64,000 nucleotides of DNA from Altererythrobacter rubellus (lineage in GTDB: Bacteria; Pseudomonadota; Alphaproteobacteria; Sphingomonadales; Sphingomonadaceae). The notes beneath the pieces were generated by a model. It was not told the origin of the DNA, made no database searches, and saw nothing but the letters and a program-made list of their open reading frames with translations. Location of the stretch: assembly GCF_030284385.1 (NCBI RefSeq), contig NZ_CP127221.1, forward strand, positions 1,364,001 to 1,428,000. Reading direction: 5' to 3'. Positions 28,401-36,791 of the stretch are shown piece after piece. Numbering within the stretch: the stretch's first letter is position 1; every line of letters starts with the position of its first letter. Made by a program: the position numbers and the translations under genes.

Positions 28401-28950
28401 GGGGCGTTCACCAGCCGTCTTGGCGGCGATGGTGGAAGGCTTCAGTAAGGGCCGCACCAAGCGCGGCGCAGACTTTATCCGAGGCGACTTTTCCGATTCG
28501 TCCGGGCAGTTCAGCGCGGCATGCTTCGAAGAAAGCCTGGTGCCTCAGTTCGAGAAATGGGCAGCTGAAGGCACTTGCATCTTGCTCAATGTCGAACTGG
28601 ACTCGCCCAATCCAAGTGAACCGCCGCGCGTAACGGTGCGGGGTGCACGGCCGCTAGATGAAGTTCGGGGCGGCAAGCGCATGCGATTGATGCTTGATGT
28701 ACTCAGCCTGGAAGCGCTCGCTGATCTGCGGCTGGAGCTGGTCCCGGCGTCCGAAGGCAGCAATACGTCGATGGGTGGTGAAGTGATCGTCCGGGTCCTG
28801 CTGGACGCGGGTGAGTATGTCACCATCATTCTAGGCGAGGATTTTGCGCTGGATGGCGAACTGGCTGAGCGGTTGGGTGCGGTCGAAGGCATCGGCAATG
28901 TCCAGCTTCAACCATTGCGCGGCCGTGCGAATTTGAGATTGGTTGCCTGA
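25447..28950 (+). CDS. dnaE: DNA polymerase III alpha subunit
   Basis: The replicative polymerase subunit, 1167 residues, of the usual DnaE1 length. Order: PHP domain (residues 5-270), polymerase palm with PDFDIDFCETRRG (Asp399 and Asp401 are the likely catalytic pair) and SSTHAAGVVIG, fingers with GNTVGVFQLESEGM, the helix-hairpin-helix/tail region with IPKGSMNSRQLEGLVAAGALD, and a C-terminal OB fold. In the PHP domain the usual LRVHSDYS reads LRVQSSYS, so a metal-binding His is replaced by Gln and proofreading by this domain is unlikely; a separate DnaQ would be expected. The C-terminus lacks an obvious clamp-binding extension. Monocistronic by context: 190 bp before and 108 bp after. Confidence 0.97.
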   Translation: MAFAPFVPLRVQSSYSMLEGAIEPKAIAKLAKERGFPAIAICDRNGLYGTVAFAGACIDEGVQPIIGTLLGIARDEEGRQVDYLPLLSQDEAGYDNLCHLVSKAHLDRPLEFEPHVQLSELEGHTEGLIALTGAGEGALTRLLAEGQRDHAEALIARLEALFPERLYIEMARHSDPVCIAAEEALLDMAYARDLPLVASNPAQYAEPHFYKAHDAMLCIANSSHIDAEDRPHTNREAWVKSAPMMEELFADLPEAIANTMVIAQRCAVMPPDRKPILPSLAGDLEGEARMLAEDARKGLEARLGPYGPLSEEERKVYFDRLDYEVEIIVGMGFPGYFLIVADFIKWAKDNGIPVGPGRGSGAGSLAAWALTITDLDPIKLGLLFERFLNPERVSMPDFDIDFCETRRGEVIRYVQAKYGYDHVAQIITFGKMKARAVLRDCGRILQMPYGQVDRLCKMIPNHPTDPWTLPRALNGAADFKREYDNDNEVKALVDLALELEGLPRNSSTHAAGVVIGDRPLAQLVPLYRDPRSDMPVTQLDMKYVESSGLVKFDFLGLKTLSVLRKAVDLLEKRGVEIDLGALEWDDTAVYDLLQSGNTVGVFQLESEGMRRTLAAVKPTNFGDIIALVSLYRPGPMDNIPLFGKRKNGEAEIEYPHPKLEGILAETYGIFVYQEQVMQAAQILAGYSLGDADLLRRAMGKKKQSEMDAQRQRFIDGCKEVSGIDKQQANELFDLIDKFAGYGFNKSHAAAYALLAYQTAWLKAHYPEEFFAASMCFDMHHSEKLAVFVDDARRYPGSDGGVEVLPPSINHSEARFRVEQTDRGYGVRYALAGIRNVGDKAMDAIVSEREGSGPFTSLKDFFERIPKGSMNSRQLEGLVAAGALDCLDENRGKLFANIDMLLAVADAAERERSSGQAALFGGEDAADEDLRLQEAEAWSRTEQMAKERENFGFYFSAHPVQQYWHLASANGARSYQSIMEAGAPAGGRSPAVLAAMVEGFSKGRTKRGADFIRGDFSDSSGQFSAACFEESLVPQFEKWAAEGTCILLNVELDSPNPSEPPRVTVRGARPLDEVRGGKRMRLMLDVLSLEALADLRLELVPASEGSNTSMGGEVIVRVLLDAGEYVTIILGEDFALDGELAERLGAVEGIGNVQLQPLRGRANLRLVA

Positions 28951-29058
28951 CGATCGGCTTGAAAGCTCATTCATCGGCCAATTTTGAACGATTGCAAAGC
29001 ACATCCGGTCTCGGCATGACAGTTTCAAACGAGGATTTCAATTGAGGAGAGAGACCTG

Positions 29059-30657
29059 ATGCTCGGAGCCATGCAAGATTGGACCATGCGGATCACCCAT
29101 GTGATCGATCACGCAGCACGCGAGGCGGGAATGCGCGAGATCGTGACACGTTGGGCCGACGGCAGCGAGACGCGCACAAACTGGGCCGGAATTCGCGCAG
29201 ATGCGTTGAAAATGGCGCAGGCTCTCCAGGCATTAGGCCTCAGGAAAGGTGACAAGGTTGCCAGCCTTGCGATGAACCATTCACGCCATCTGGTCAGCTG
29301 GTATGGCGTTGCGGGGATGGGCGGGGTGCTTCACACAGTGAACCCGCGCCTGTTCGATGACCAGCTCGAATACATCGTCAATCACGCCGAAGATAAGGTG
29401 CTTTGCTACGATGCGGCGTTCCAGCCGATTGTGGACCGGATGAAAGAGCGCTGGACCACAGTCGAGCATTACATCTGCTATGACAGCGGTGAGCATTCTC
29501 CCGCGTTTGAGGACTGGATTGGTGAGCATGACGGAGACTTCGAATGGGTTACCGGTGCGGAGACTGATCCGTGCATGATTTGCTACACATCCGGCACCAC
29601 CGGAAATCCCAAGGGCGTGCAGTATGAGCATCGCTCAACACTGATGCACGCATTGGCGGGCTTGCAGCCTGCCGCGTTCAACTTCAGCAGCGCCTCTTGC
29701 ATGCTTCCGGTCGTCCCCATGTTTCATGCGGCCAGCTGGGGCTTGCCCTATGCAGGCGCGATGGCAGGGATCAAATTCGTGTTCAGCGCGGTGAATGATC
29801 CGGCGGTGCTGCATGATTTGATGATCCGCGAGAAAGTAACCGACAGCGCTGGCGTGCCCACCGTGTGGCTCGCCCATTTCCAATATTGCGACAAAGAGGG
29901 GATTGATCTGCCGCCGCTGAAGGCTGCGACTATTGGCGGATCGGCTTGCCCGCGCTTCATGATCGAGCGCCTGATGAAGAACGGCACTCGCGTGCAGCAC
30001 GCCTGGGGCATGACTGAAACCTCACCCATCGGTACAGTCGGCGGCCCAACATGGGATTGGGACGAACTTAGCTTTGAGGAGAAAGTCGACAAGACCGCAA
30101 TGCAAGGTCGCCCGGTTTTCGGAGTAGAGCTGCGCATTGTTGATCTTGATGACATGATGACCGAACTGCCCCGCGATGGGAAGACTTCCGGTGCATTGCA
30201 AATTCGTGGACCATGGATCATTAAGCGCTATCTCAAGGCCGAGCAGGATGCGGCGAACCAGGATGGCTGGTTCGACACCGGTGACGTTGGCATCATCCAT
30301 CCGGACGGTACGCTGCAGCTGACGGACCGGACAAAGGACGTGATCAAATCTGGCGGCGAGTGGATCAGTTCGGTCGAGCTGGAAAATGCAGCTGTTGGCC
30401 ATTCAGGCGTTGCAGAGGCAGCATGCGTTGGCATGCCGCACCCGAAATGGGACGAACGGCCCGTCCTGTTCGTGGTCAAAGGCGAAGGGTCCGATGTCAC
30501 GAAGGAGGATATCCTCAAGCATCTTGAACCGCAGATTGCTAAGTGGTGGATGCCCGATGCGATCGAGTTTGTGGATGAAATTCCCCACACGGCAACCGGC
30601 AAGATTTCAAAGAAAGACCTGCGTGATCGGTTCGCCGATTATAAGCTGGAGGGGTGA
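29059..30657 (+). CDS. AMP-forming acyl-CoA ligase (medium/long-chain type)
   Basis: The 532-residue ANL-superfamily enzyme has CYTSGTTGNPKGVQYEHRS (residues about 175-193), the A5 motif HAWGMTETSP, the A7/A8 core WFDTGDVGIIHPDG then LTDRTKDVIKSGGEWIS and the A10 lysine in TATGKISKKDLR. The overall sequence resembles AlkK/DmdB-like fatty-acyl or methylmercaptopropionate CoA ligases. It would activate a carboxylic acid as acyl-AMP and then acyl-CoA in the cytoplasm. Start at ATG 29059 follows GAGGAGAGA; an ATG three codons later is also possible. A DUF1330 gene follows immediately, suggesting a two-gene unit. Chain-length preference cannot be read from the sequence. Confidence 0.88.
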   Translation: MLGAMQDWTMRITHVIDHAAREAGMREIVTRWADGSETRTNWAGIRADALKMAQALQALGLRKGDKVASLAMNHSRHLVSWYGVAGMGGVLHTVNPRLFDDQLEYIVNHAEDKVLCYDAAFQPIVDRMKERWTTVEHYICYDSGEHSPAFEDWIGEHDGDFEWVTGAETDPCMICYTSGTTGNPKGVQYEHRSTLMHALAGLQPAAFNFSSASCMLPVVPMFHAASWGLPYAGAMAGIKFVFSAVNDPAVLHDLMIREKVTDSAGVPTVWLAHFQYCDKEGIDLPPLKAATIGGSACPRFMIERLMKNGTRVQHAWGMTETSPIGTVGGPTWDWDELSFEEKVDKTAMQGRPVFGVELRIVDLDDMMTELPRDGKTSGALQIRGPWIIKRYLKAEQDAANQDGWFDTGDVGIIHPDGTLQLTDRTKDVIKSGGEWISSVELENAAVGHSGVAEAACVGMPHPKWDERPVLFVVKGEGSDVTKEDILKHLEPQIAKWWMPDAIEFVDEIPHTATGKISKKDLRDRFADYKLEG

Positions 30658-30662
30658 ACAGC

Positions 30663-31097
30663 ATGAGCGAAGTCTACATCGATCCATCGCCCACCAATTT
30701 TCAGGCATTCAAGGATCTGCCGCGCGACGAGCCGATCCATATGCTCAACTTGCTGCTCTACCGTCACCTTGCCAAATACCCTGAAGGACACGAGCATCAC
30801 GGGAACGGCTGGAGCGGGAGGCGCGCCTATGAGGAATACGGCAAAACGTCCGGCCCGATCTTTCGCCGGGTCGGCGGAGAGATCGTGTGGCGGGGCGCAT
30901 TTCAGACGATGGTGACAGGCCTCGATACCCGCAAATGGCACGATGGCTTTGTTGCACATTATCCCAATTCAGGCGCGTTCTTTGAGATGATCAAGGATGC
31001 GGATTACCAGAAAGCCGTGGTGAACCGCACCGCGGCGCTGGTCGACAGCCGCCTCATCCGCTTCAAGCCGTTAATGGTGGGCGCGGCCTTCGGGTGA
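30663..31097 (+). CDS. DUF1330 family protein
   Basis: The 144-residue protein has the ferredoxin-like alpha/beta pattern of DUF1330: an N-terminal IHMLNLLLYR strand, the AYEEYGKTSGPIFRRVGGEIVWRG core and a C-terminal half with NSGAFFEMIKDADYQKAVVNR. The function of the family is unknown; a role as a small monooxygenase or isomerase-like dimer has been suggested from its fold. I take ATG 30663, which has GGAGGGG about ten bases upstream, over a GTG at 30654 that overlaps the ligase stop. It is almost certainly cotranscribed with the acyl-CoA ligase. Confidence 0.75.
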   Translation: MSEVYIDPSPTNFQAFKDLPRDEPIHMLNLLLYRHLAKYPEGHEHHGNGWSGRRAYEEYGKTSGPIFRRVGGEIVWRGAFQTMVTGLDTRKWHDGFVAHYPNSGAFFEMIKDADYQKAVVNRTAALVDSRLIRFKPLMVGAAFG

Positions 31098-31390
31098 TTC
31101 GTTCGCTGCGGCCAAGACTAACAACGTTTGTCCACTATCGACACGTTTAGTTTTGAAATGCAAAGATAGTTGTCTCGCCGATTGTAAGGTTTAAGTGCAA
31201 CGCCCAACATGCTCATGCGCCCCGAAAAGCTTGATCCGTTTCGTATCGAGTATGTTGCTTACTTATTAGAGCGGTTCATTATCAGCTGGTATTTTTTCTT
31301 AGCCCCTCTGCAGCACAATTAACCGAAAGCCACCGGCCTTTGCCGAATTAGCACGAATGAGACGTAGACGCCTCTTTAGTGTGCGAAAGC
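31098..31390. other. AT-richer intergenic stretch between convergent genes
   Basis: About 290 bp separate the DUF1330 gene from the end of moaB. The stretch is visibly richer in A and T than its surroundings, especially near 31250-31330. I see no open frame of note, no tRNA-like fold and no strong hairpin with a T run. Confidence 0.5.
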
Positions 31391-31921
31391 CTATTTCTCT
31401 CTTAGACGCGGCATCAGTTCTACGAAATTGCATGGTCGATTGCGGCTGTCGAGTTGTTCGGTCAGGATGCCATCCCAGCCGTCCTTCACCGCGCCATTCG
31501 AGCCGGGTAGGGCAAATATATATGTTCCGCGAGCAACCACTGCGCAGGCGCGCGATTGCACGGTGCTAGTACCGATTGTCTCGTAACTGAGCCAACGGAA
31601 CAACTCACCAAAACCTGGAATATCGCGCGCGCCGTCCAACTGAGCGAGCGCTTCAGGCGTTACGTCGCGACCGGTCAGTCCGGTTCCACCGGTTGAGACA
31701 ATCGCGTCAATTTGCGGATCATTGATCCAGTCGTTGAACTTGCTTGCGAGCAAGTTTGCATCATCCTTTACGATCAAACGTGCGGCGAGATTGTGCCCTG
31801 CATCTGTAATGCGCGCGGCCAGGATATCGCCCGAGGTATCATTTTCTGCTGTGCGAGTGTCGGATACGGTAAGGACAGCAATATTGATCGGGGTGAATGT
31901 CTTGTCCGGATCAATCGCCAT
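31391..31921 (-). CDS. moaB: Molybdenum cofactor biosynthesis protein MoaB
   Basis: A 176-residue MoaB/Mog-type protein. The molybdopterin-binding TVSDTRTAENDTSGDIL is near residue 20, the conserved DAIVSTGGTGLTGRDVTPEAL is near residues 78-97 and the GFGELFRWLSYETIGTS segment is near residue 115. These proteins bind molybdopterin and, as MoaB/MogA, adenylylate it before metal insertion. I choose ATG 31921 (MAIDPDKTF); longer in-frame starts overlap the upstream transglycosylase gene. It lies 22 bp downstream of that gene in the same direction. No other Mo-cofactor genes are in the window. Confidence 0.9.
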   Translation of the reverse strand: MAIDPDKTFTPINIAVLTVSDTRTAENDTSGDILAARITDAGHNLAARLIVKDDANLLASKFNDWINDPQIDAIVSTGGTGLTGRDVTPEALAQLDGARDIPGFGELFRWLSYETIGTSTVQSRACAVVARGTYIFALPGSNGAVKDGWDGILTEQLDSRNRPCNFVELMPRLREK

Positions 31922-31943
31922 ACATGTCCTCTTGCGTCCTTCT

Positions 31944-33710
31944 TCAGTTGCGCCCGGTAAGGCGAACCGCACCGGCACCGCGGCTTTCCGGGAATCTTGG
32001 CCAAAGACCCTGCGCCAGCGCCTTTCGACTTTCTGACGGAGCGCCTGATTGCCGTTCATACATCCAGTAATTGCGCATCACCACATTCACATATCCGCGT
32101 GTTTCCCAATAGGGGATACTCTCCATATAGAGCAGCGGATCGCCCTGATCGCGGACCTCACTGTTCCAGCGCGTCACGGGTGACAGGCCTGCGTTATAGG
32201 CGGCCATGATCTTGGGCAACAGACCTTGCGTAGCATTGCTATCTCGCAGCATCTCCAGATTGCGTTGCCCGAAGGCGAGGTTCGTCTCGGGATCGTCGAG
32301 ATTGACGTAGCTTGCGCTCATATTCATCCGGCCGGCATGTTCGCGCACGGTGATTGGCGTAATCTGCATCAGCCCGCGCGCATTGGCCGGGCTGACGGCG
32401 TCGGCGCGAAATACGGATTCCTGCAATGCGAGCGCAAAGGCCAGTGCCGGATCCACCTGCCATCCGGTCGTCGGCTTCCATCGGGCCGTGGGATAGCGCA
32501 GAGCAGGTATCGGATCGCTGCCGCGCGGCGTGTTGTGTGCCATCCAAAGCTGCGCCTGCGGGAGGCCAAGTTCGCGAGCAAGCCGTGAAAGCGCGGCAAA
32601 GTCTTTCGGATCACCGATGCGCGCCTGATGACGGATGACTTCGTCAGCCAGATCGCTACGGCCAATTTCGATCAGGGCAATCACGATGCGCACGTTTTGC
32701 TCATCGCGGAGGCGCTGCCAGTCGGCGGGTGCAAAATCGGCACCGGCATATTGCGTCGGGATATCCTGCCCAAGTTGCTCCAGCGCGAGCATGCCATAAA
32801 ACGTTTCGTCGTATCTCGCGGCGGCTTGCAGGTGTTCGGTCGCGGCTCCCGGTGCCCGGCATCGTGTAAGCGCGCGCGCGGCCCAGAAATGGCCGGCTGT
32901 CTTGAGTTCTACATTGCTGGCAAGCTCGGCTGCGCGGGCAAATCCGCGACCGGCGGTGTCGCAATCGCCCATGCGCCATGCGGCCAGCCCTGTGACCCAT
33001 TCCCCTTCCGCGAGCCATGCGCCAGCGCCCTCGGTAACGGTTTGTGCCATTGCCAGAGCCATCGGATCATTATTCTCGATGTAATAGCTCCAGGCGACAC
33101 GCTGGCGCCACTCGGCCCGCGCTTCCGCGCTTAGCAAATCGTCAATCCCTTCTAGCAAAAGGCGCGCGTTATCGGGATCGTCATTCTTTATGTGCTCCAG
33201 GATTTCGTTGCGAATATCCTGTGGCATGGTTCCGTCTTGTACGCTTCGCGGCCGGAGCCGCTTGGAGGCATAGGACTGACGATTAAAGCTTTGAGTCTGG
33301 GGGAGGGAGGGTGTGTATTCCAGCCCGCGCTTTTCACCCAAGCGAGCGAGTTGTTCGGCTTGCGGCAAGTGGGTGCCCATCTCGAGCCATGCTGCTATTT
33401 TCTCGGCGTCGATCTTTGGACTTTTGGCATGTGTATAGTATTCGGCGAGCGCCACTTGCTGCAGCAAACCGTCATGGCTTTTCTCCAGCAGCTCATCAAC
33501 GCGGCTCCAGTCTTCCAAAGCGATTGCGGTGAAAATGTCGCGGTAATGTGCCTGGTCTGCGTCGCTCAGGATTTGCGGAACTTCGCTCGTTTCGGCGCGT
33601 TCGCGAAAATAATTCGCTGCACTGTTCGCAGCCAAAGCCGGAGTCGCAGAAAGCGCAGCAACACTTCCCAAAAGTCCGATTGCCAATGCTCTTACGCTGT
33701 AGTGTGCCAT
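31944..33710 (-). CDS. Soluble-type lytic murein transglycosylase
   Basis: The 588-residue protein starts with a signal peptide (MAHYSVRALAIGLLGSVAAL, cleavage after ALA), then a long superhelical region (residues 40-400) as in Slt70, then an SLT catalytic domain: the general acid is Glu431 in ALQESVF, followed by SPANARGLMQITP and AYNAG. It cleaves peptidoglycan to 1,6-anhydro products in the periplasm. ATG 33710 is five bases after the upstream stop and gives the signal peptide directly; a longer start at 33740 overlaps the upstream gene. In one leftward unit with the UDG-like gene and moaB. Confidence 0.9.
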   Translation of the reverse strand: MAHYSVRALAIGLLGSVAALSATPALAANSAANYFRERAETSEVPQILSDADQAHYRDIFTAIALEDWSRVDELLEKSHDGLLQQVALAEYYTHAKSPKIDAEKIAAWLEMGTHLPQAEQLARLGEKRGLEYTPSLPQTQSFNRQSYASKRLRPRSVQDGTMPQDIRNEILEHIKNDDPDNARLLLEGIDDLLSAEARAEWRQRVAWSYYIENNDPMALAMAQTVTEGAGAWLAEGEWVTGLAAWRMGDCDTAGRGFARAAELASNVELKTAGHFWAARALTRCRAPGAATEHLQAAARYDETFYGMLALEQLGQDIPTQYAGADFAPADWQRLRDEQNVRIVIALIEIGRSDLADEVIRHQARIGDPKDFAALSRLARELGLPQAQLWMAHNTPRGSDPIPALRYPTARWKPTTGWQVDPALAFALALQESVFRADAVSPANARGLMQITPITVREHAGRMNMSASYVNLDDPETNLAFGQRNLEMLRDSNATQGLLPKIMAAYNAGLSPVTRWNSEVRDQGDPLLYMESIPYWETRGYVNVVMRNYWMYERQSGAPSESRKALAQGLWPRFPESRGAGAVRLTGRN

Positions 33711-33715
33711 TGCGC

Positions 33716-34468
33716 TTACGTGCCTGTCCATTCGAGCCATCGCCGCCAGAAACGGGCTTTGAGCTGCGGCATTGCCATCATGCTGTCGAGCCCGTCCGCC
33801 GCCATGGCAGCTACGCTGAACCCTTCTTGGTTAATTTTTTCCAAAGAAGCAGGCTCTTGCGCCGCATCGTGCCCCAAAAGCGGCAAAAGGTTAGCCCCGA
33901 ACGCTAGCACACGTTGTGGCGAGGCAAGTTTGATATGGTATTGTAAAACTTCGCCGAATCCCGCCTGCACGAGCACCGCGCCAGCGGCCATCGGCGTATG
34001 ACGCGGCAAAGCGGAGGCGAAATAAACATCGCTCTCTGCAATTTGCATCGCCGCGAGCATTCGGGAAACCAGCCGGCCCTGCGTCTGCGAGAGCAGTTTT
34101 TCGGTATCGCCTTGCTCGGGATCGACCACGATCAGCATCAGCTTGGCCCCGGCGTTACCTCGCGGAGCCACCCGACCGCGCGGTCCGATCGCATCGAGCG
34201 ACGGCTCGCTCATCCACCATTCGCGGAATGAAGCGAGGTCGGCAGGCCGATTTGCAGCGAAAAGATCAATCTTTTGTGGAGGCGGTGTCTCAGCGGATTC
34301 TAGCTTCGGCTTGGCCTTTGCCACGGTCTTTTCGGTGGTTTCGGCAACCGCAGGCTCTGCCAGCCAATCCGTGGCGTCATCAACAAAGTCACAATCCACG
34401 CCGGCATCCCGCCACCATGAAACCAGCGCGTCAAAATCGCGCGCAGTCAGCGTGTCTTGATTGGCCAT
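33716..34468 (-). CDS. Uracil-DNA glycosylase superfamily protein, degenerate motifs
   Basis: The 250-residue protein resembles the UDG family 4/5 fold in its last 160 residues: LMLIVVDPEQGD in place of the usual GEAPG-type motif A, then LVSRMLAAMQI-ESDVYFASALPRHTP and PQRVLAFGANLLPLL. The N-terminal 90 residues form a low-complexity linker with many Ala, Glu and Lys. The catalytic motif A is not conserved, so glycosylase activity is doubtful, and a structural or regulatory role is possible. It is the first gene of the leftward group with the transglycosylase and moaB, divergent from ETF-QO across 89 bp. Start at ATG 34468 (MANQDTLTARD) is preferred over a longer one at 34507. Confidence 0.65.
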   Translation of the reverse strand: MANQDTLTARDFDALVSWWRDAGVDCDFVDDATDWLAEPAVAETTEKTVAKAKPKLESAETPPPQKIDLFAANRPADLASFREWWMSEPSLDAIGPRGRVAPRGNAGAKLMLIVVDPEQGDTEKLLSQTQGRLVSRMLAAMQIAESDVYFASALPRHTPMAAGAVLVQAGFGEVLQYHIKLASPQRVLAFGANLLPLLGHDAAQEPASLEKINQEGFSVAAMAADGLDSMMAMPQLKARFWRRWLEWTGT

Positions 34469-34557
34469 ACTCACAATTGCGGGTCTTGACCTTGGAAGGC
34501 GTAGCAATCAAGGCTTTGCGTGACGTTGAACACCGATTTCCGAAGGAAGAGAACTTC

Positions 34558-36216
34558 ATGAGCGCCGAAGCTATTGAACGTGAATCGATGCCCTGTGATG
34601 TTGTAATTGTTGGTGGAGGCCCGGCGGGCCTGTCTGCTGCAATCAAATTAAAGCAGATCAATGACGAACTAGAAGTTGTCGTCCTTGAAAAAGGGTCTGA
34701 AATCGGTGCGCATATTCTGTCTGGCGCTGTGGTTGATCCAAAAGCGCTGAACGAGTTGTTCCCGGATTGGCGCGAGATGGACTGCCCGATGGCAGAAACG
34801 CCAGTCACTGATAATTGGCATTGGGCGCTGACCAAGAACGGCAAGTGGGACATGCCGCATCTGATGATGCCGCCACTCATGAGTAACGCGGGATGCTATA
34901 CCGGCTCGCTCGGCAATATGTGTCGGTGGCTGGGCGAGCAGGCCGAAGCGCTGGGCGTGATGGTGTTCCCTGGTTTTCCTGCGGCAGAGGTTATGTTCAA
35001 CGATGCTGGCGCGGTGACCGGGGTCATTACGCAGGACATGGGCATCTCCGAAGATGGCAGCCACAAAGGCGATTTTCAGCCGGGCATGGAGATCGAGGCG
35101 AAATACACCCTGTTTGCAGAGGGTGCGCGCGGCCATTTGACCAAGCAGCTCAAGGCGAAATACGATCTTGAGGCCGACTGTCAGCCGCAGGTCTATGGCC
35201 TGGGCATCAAGGAATTGTGGGACATTGACCCGGACAAGCATGAGCCGGGCCGCGTGATCCACACGCAGGGCTGGCCGCTTTCAGAAAGTGACAGCTGGGG
35301 CGGAGGTTTCCTTTACCATCAGGCGAATGGTCAGGTGGCGCTGGGTTTCGTTACAGCGCTTGACTACGCCAACCCATGGGTTTCGCCTTATCAGGAGTTC
35401 CAACGCTGGAAGCAGCACCCGGCGATCCGCGAGTATCTCGAAGGTGGAACCCGCGTTGCTTACGGCGCGCGCGCAATCAACGAAGGCGGATGGCAGTCTG
35501 TGCCAAAGCTTGCGTTCCCGGGTGGCGCGCTGATCGGCTGTGCAGCTGGCTTTGTGAACGTGCCGCGCATCAAGGGTAGCCATACGGCCATGAAGAGCGG
35601 CATGTTGGCGGCAGAGAGTCTGGCCGCGGCGATTGCAGCCGGTAGTGAGCATGACGAGCGGATGGATTACGACGCAGCGGTTCGCTCAAGCTGGATCGCG
35701 GACGAACTGAAACTGGTGCAGAATGCGCAACCTGCGGTTGCCAAGTTTGGCGGCGATGTCGGCACGGTTCTGGCTGGCGCGGATATGTGGATGCGGACAC
35801 TCAAGATCGGACTGCCGATTGCGATGAAGCATACGCCTGACTATACGCATACAGGCCGCGCAGACCTCTATCCCAAGATCGATTATCCCAAGCCCGACGG
35901 GAAGATCAGCTTTGATCGCCTGACCAATGTCGCGTTCAGCTTTACCAATCACGCAGAAGATCAGCCGGTTCACTTGCAACTGAAGGATCGCGACCTGCAA
36001 AAGGTGAGCGAATACGACATTTTCGGTGGTCCATCGGCGCGCTATTGCCCGGCAGGTGTCTACGAATGGATTGAGGAAAAAGGGCAGGAGCCGAAGTTCC
36101 AGATCAATTCGCAGAACTGCGTCCACTGCAAGACCTGTGATATCAAGGACCCGAACCAGAACATCAATTGGGTCACTCCTGAAGGTGGCGGCGGGCCTAA
36201 CTATCCGAATATGTAG
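34558..36216 (+). CDS. Electron transfer flavoprotein-ubiquinone oxidoreductase
   Basis: The 552-residue enzyme links ETF (from acyl-CoA and related dehydrogenases) to the membrane ubiquinone pool. FAD binding is shown by DVVIVGGGPAGLSAAIKL (residues 14-31); the membrane-associated quinone region is central; the C-terminal 4Fe-4S site has CPAGVYEW and CVHCKTCDIKDP. Length and the end NYPNM are as expected. ATG 34558 follows AAGGAAGAG. A much longer in-frame start at 34228 would run across the divergent UDG-like gene and is rejected. ETF alpha and beta are not in the window. Confidence 0.96.
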   Translation: MSAEAIERESMPCDVVIVGGGPAGLSAAIKLKQINDELEVVVLEKGSEIGAHILSGAVVDPKALNELFPDWREMDCPMAETPVTDNWHWALTKNGKWDMPHLMMPPLMSNAGCYTGSLGNMCRWLGEQAEALGVMVFPGFPAAEVMFNDAGAVTGVITQDMGISEDGSHKGDFQPGMEIEAKYTLFAEGARGHLTKQLKAKYDLEADCQPQVYGLGIKELWDIDPDKHEPGRVIHTQGWPLSESDSWGGGFLYHQANGQVALGFVTALDYANPWVSPYQEFQRWKQHPAIREYLEGGTRVAYGARAINEGGWQSVPKLAFPGGALIGCAAGFVNVPRIKGSHTAMKSGMLAAESLAAAIAAGSEHDERMDYDAAVRSSWIADELKLVQNAQPAVAKFGGDVGTVLAGADMWMRTLKIGLPIAMKHTPDYTHTGRADLYPKIDYPKPDGKISFDRLTNVAFSFTNHAEDQPVHLQLKDRDLQKVSEYDIFGGPSARYCPAGVYEWIEEKGQEPKFQINSQNCVHCKTCDIKDPNQNINWVTPEGGGGPNYPNM

Positions 36217-36513
36217 TCTACCTCATTCCCGTGCAATGAATGCGAAAGCTGGCCTTGCTCTTAGTCCTTTTGAAGCGACTTTACGGCAGGAATGACGCTG
36301 ATTGCGCTATTGATTAGGTAATTTCCTGTCTCTGTGCTAAACAAACATTGCTGACGTCGAATAACGCGACGGACTTCGATATTTGACGACCGCTAAGTAC
36401 CATTGGTGCTCGCGTAAACCAGACGACGACTTCCTTTCACTTTACGACCTGACGCACGACCTACGTGGCACTTCCGTCGCGCGGGTGAATTCGTTTCTTG
36501 AAAGGAAACGCAC
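36217..36513 (+). other. Long leader and promoter region of the cold-shock gene
   Basis: Nearly 300 bp without a gene precede cspA. Cold-shock mRNAs usually have long structured 5' leaders, so a leader RNA of 100-200 bases is likely here. AAAGGA lies eleven bases before the ATG. TTGATT near 36310 with GCTAAA about 20 bp downstream is a possible but weak sigma-70 site. No strong hairpin was found by eye. Confidence 0.4.
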
Positions 36514-36726
36514 ATGAGTAAGACCGGTACTGTCAAATTTTTCAACACCGACAAAGGCTATGGTTTCATCCAGCCAGACGACGGTTCGAATGACAGCTTT
36601 GTTCACATTTCAGCCGTTCAGGCCGCTGGCATGCACTCGCTCGATAAAGAGCAACGCTTGAACTACGAAGTTGAGATCGGCCGTAATGGCAAGGAAAGCG
36701 CCGTAAACCTCTCGGCTGCTGACTAA
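36514..36726 (+). CDS. Cold shock protein, CspA family
   Basis: A 70-residue single cold-shock domain: GTVKFFNTDKGYGFIQPDDG covers RNP1-type (KGYGFI), and DSFVHISAVQAAG covers RNP2-type (FVHI). These proteins bind single-stranded RNA and act as RNA chaperones or antiterminators. A 12-bp hairpin follows 13 bp after the stop, then a DUF6481 gene, an arrangement I recall from other alphaproteobacteria. Which member of the family it is cannot be judged. Confidence 0.95.
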   Translation: MSKTGTVKFFNTDKGYGFIQPDDGSNDSFVHISAVQAAGMHSLDKEQRLNYEVEIGRNGKESAVNLSAAD

Positions 36727-36738
36727 ATTTCGAATTTC

Positions 36739-36767
36739 GCCTCTCCCGCTGTTCGAGTGGGAGAGGC
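36739..36767 (+). terminator. Strong hairpin between cspA and the DUF6481 gene
   Basis: GCCTCTCCC (36739-36747) pairs with GGGAGAGGC (36759-36767), and inner pairs extend the stem to about 12 bp around a GTTCG loop. There is no T run, so it is more likely a stability or partial-attenuation hairpin that protects cspA mRNA and lowers expression of the next gene than a full terminator. Confidence 0.6.
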
Positions 36768-36791
36768 AACACCTCTTGCCCGGAGAACCAC

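Noticed and set aside
34228..34557. A 110-residue N-terminal extension of ETF-QO
   Set aside because: It covers the divergent UDG-like gene and shows no family sequence; the conserved start at 34558 has its own ribosome site.
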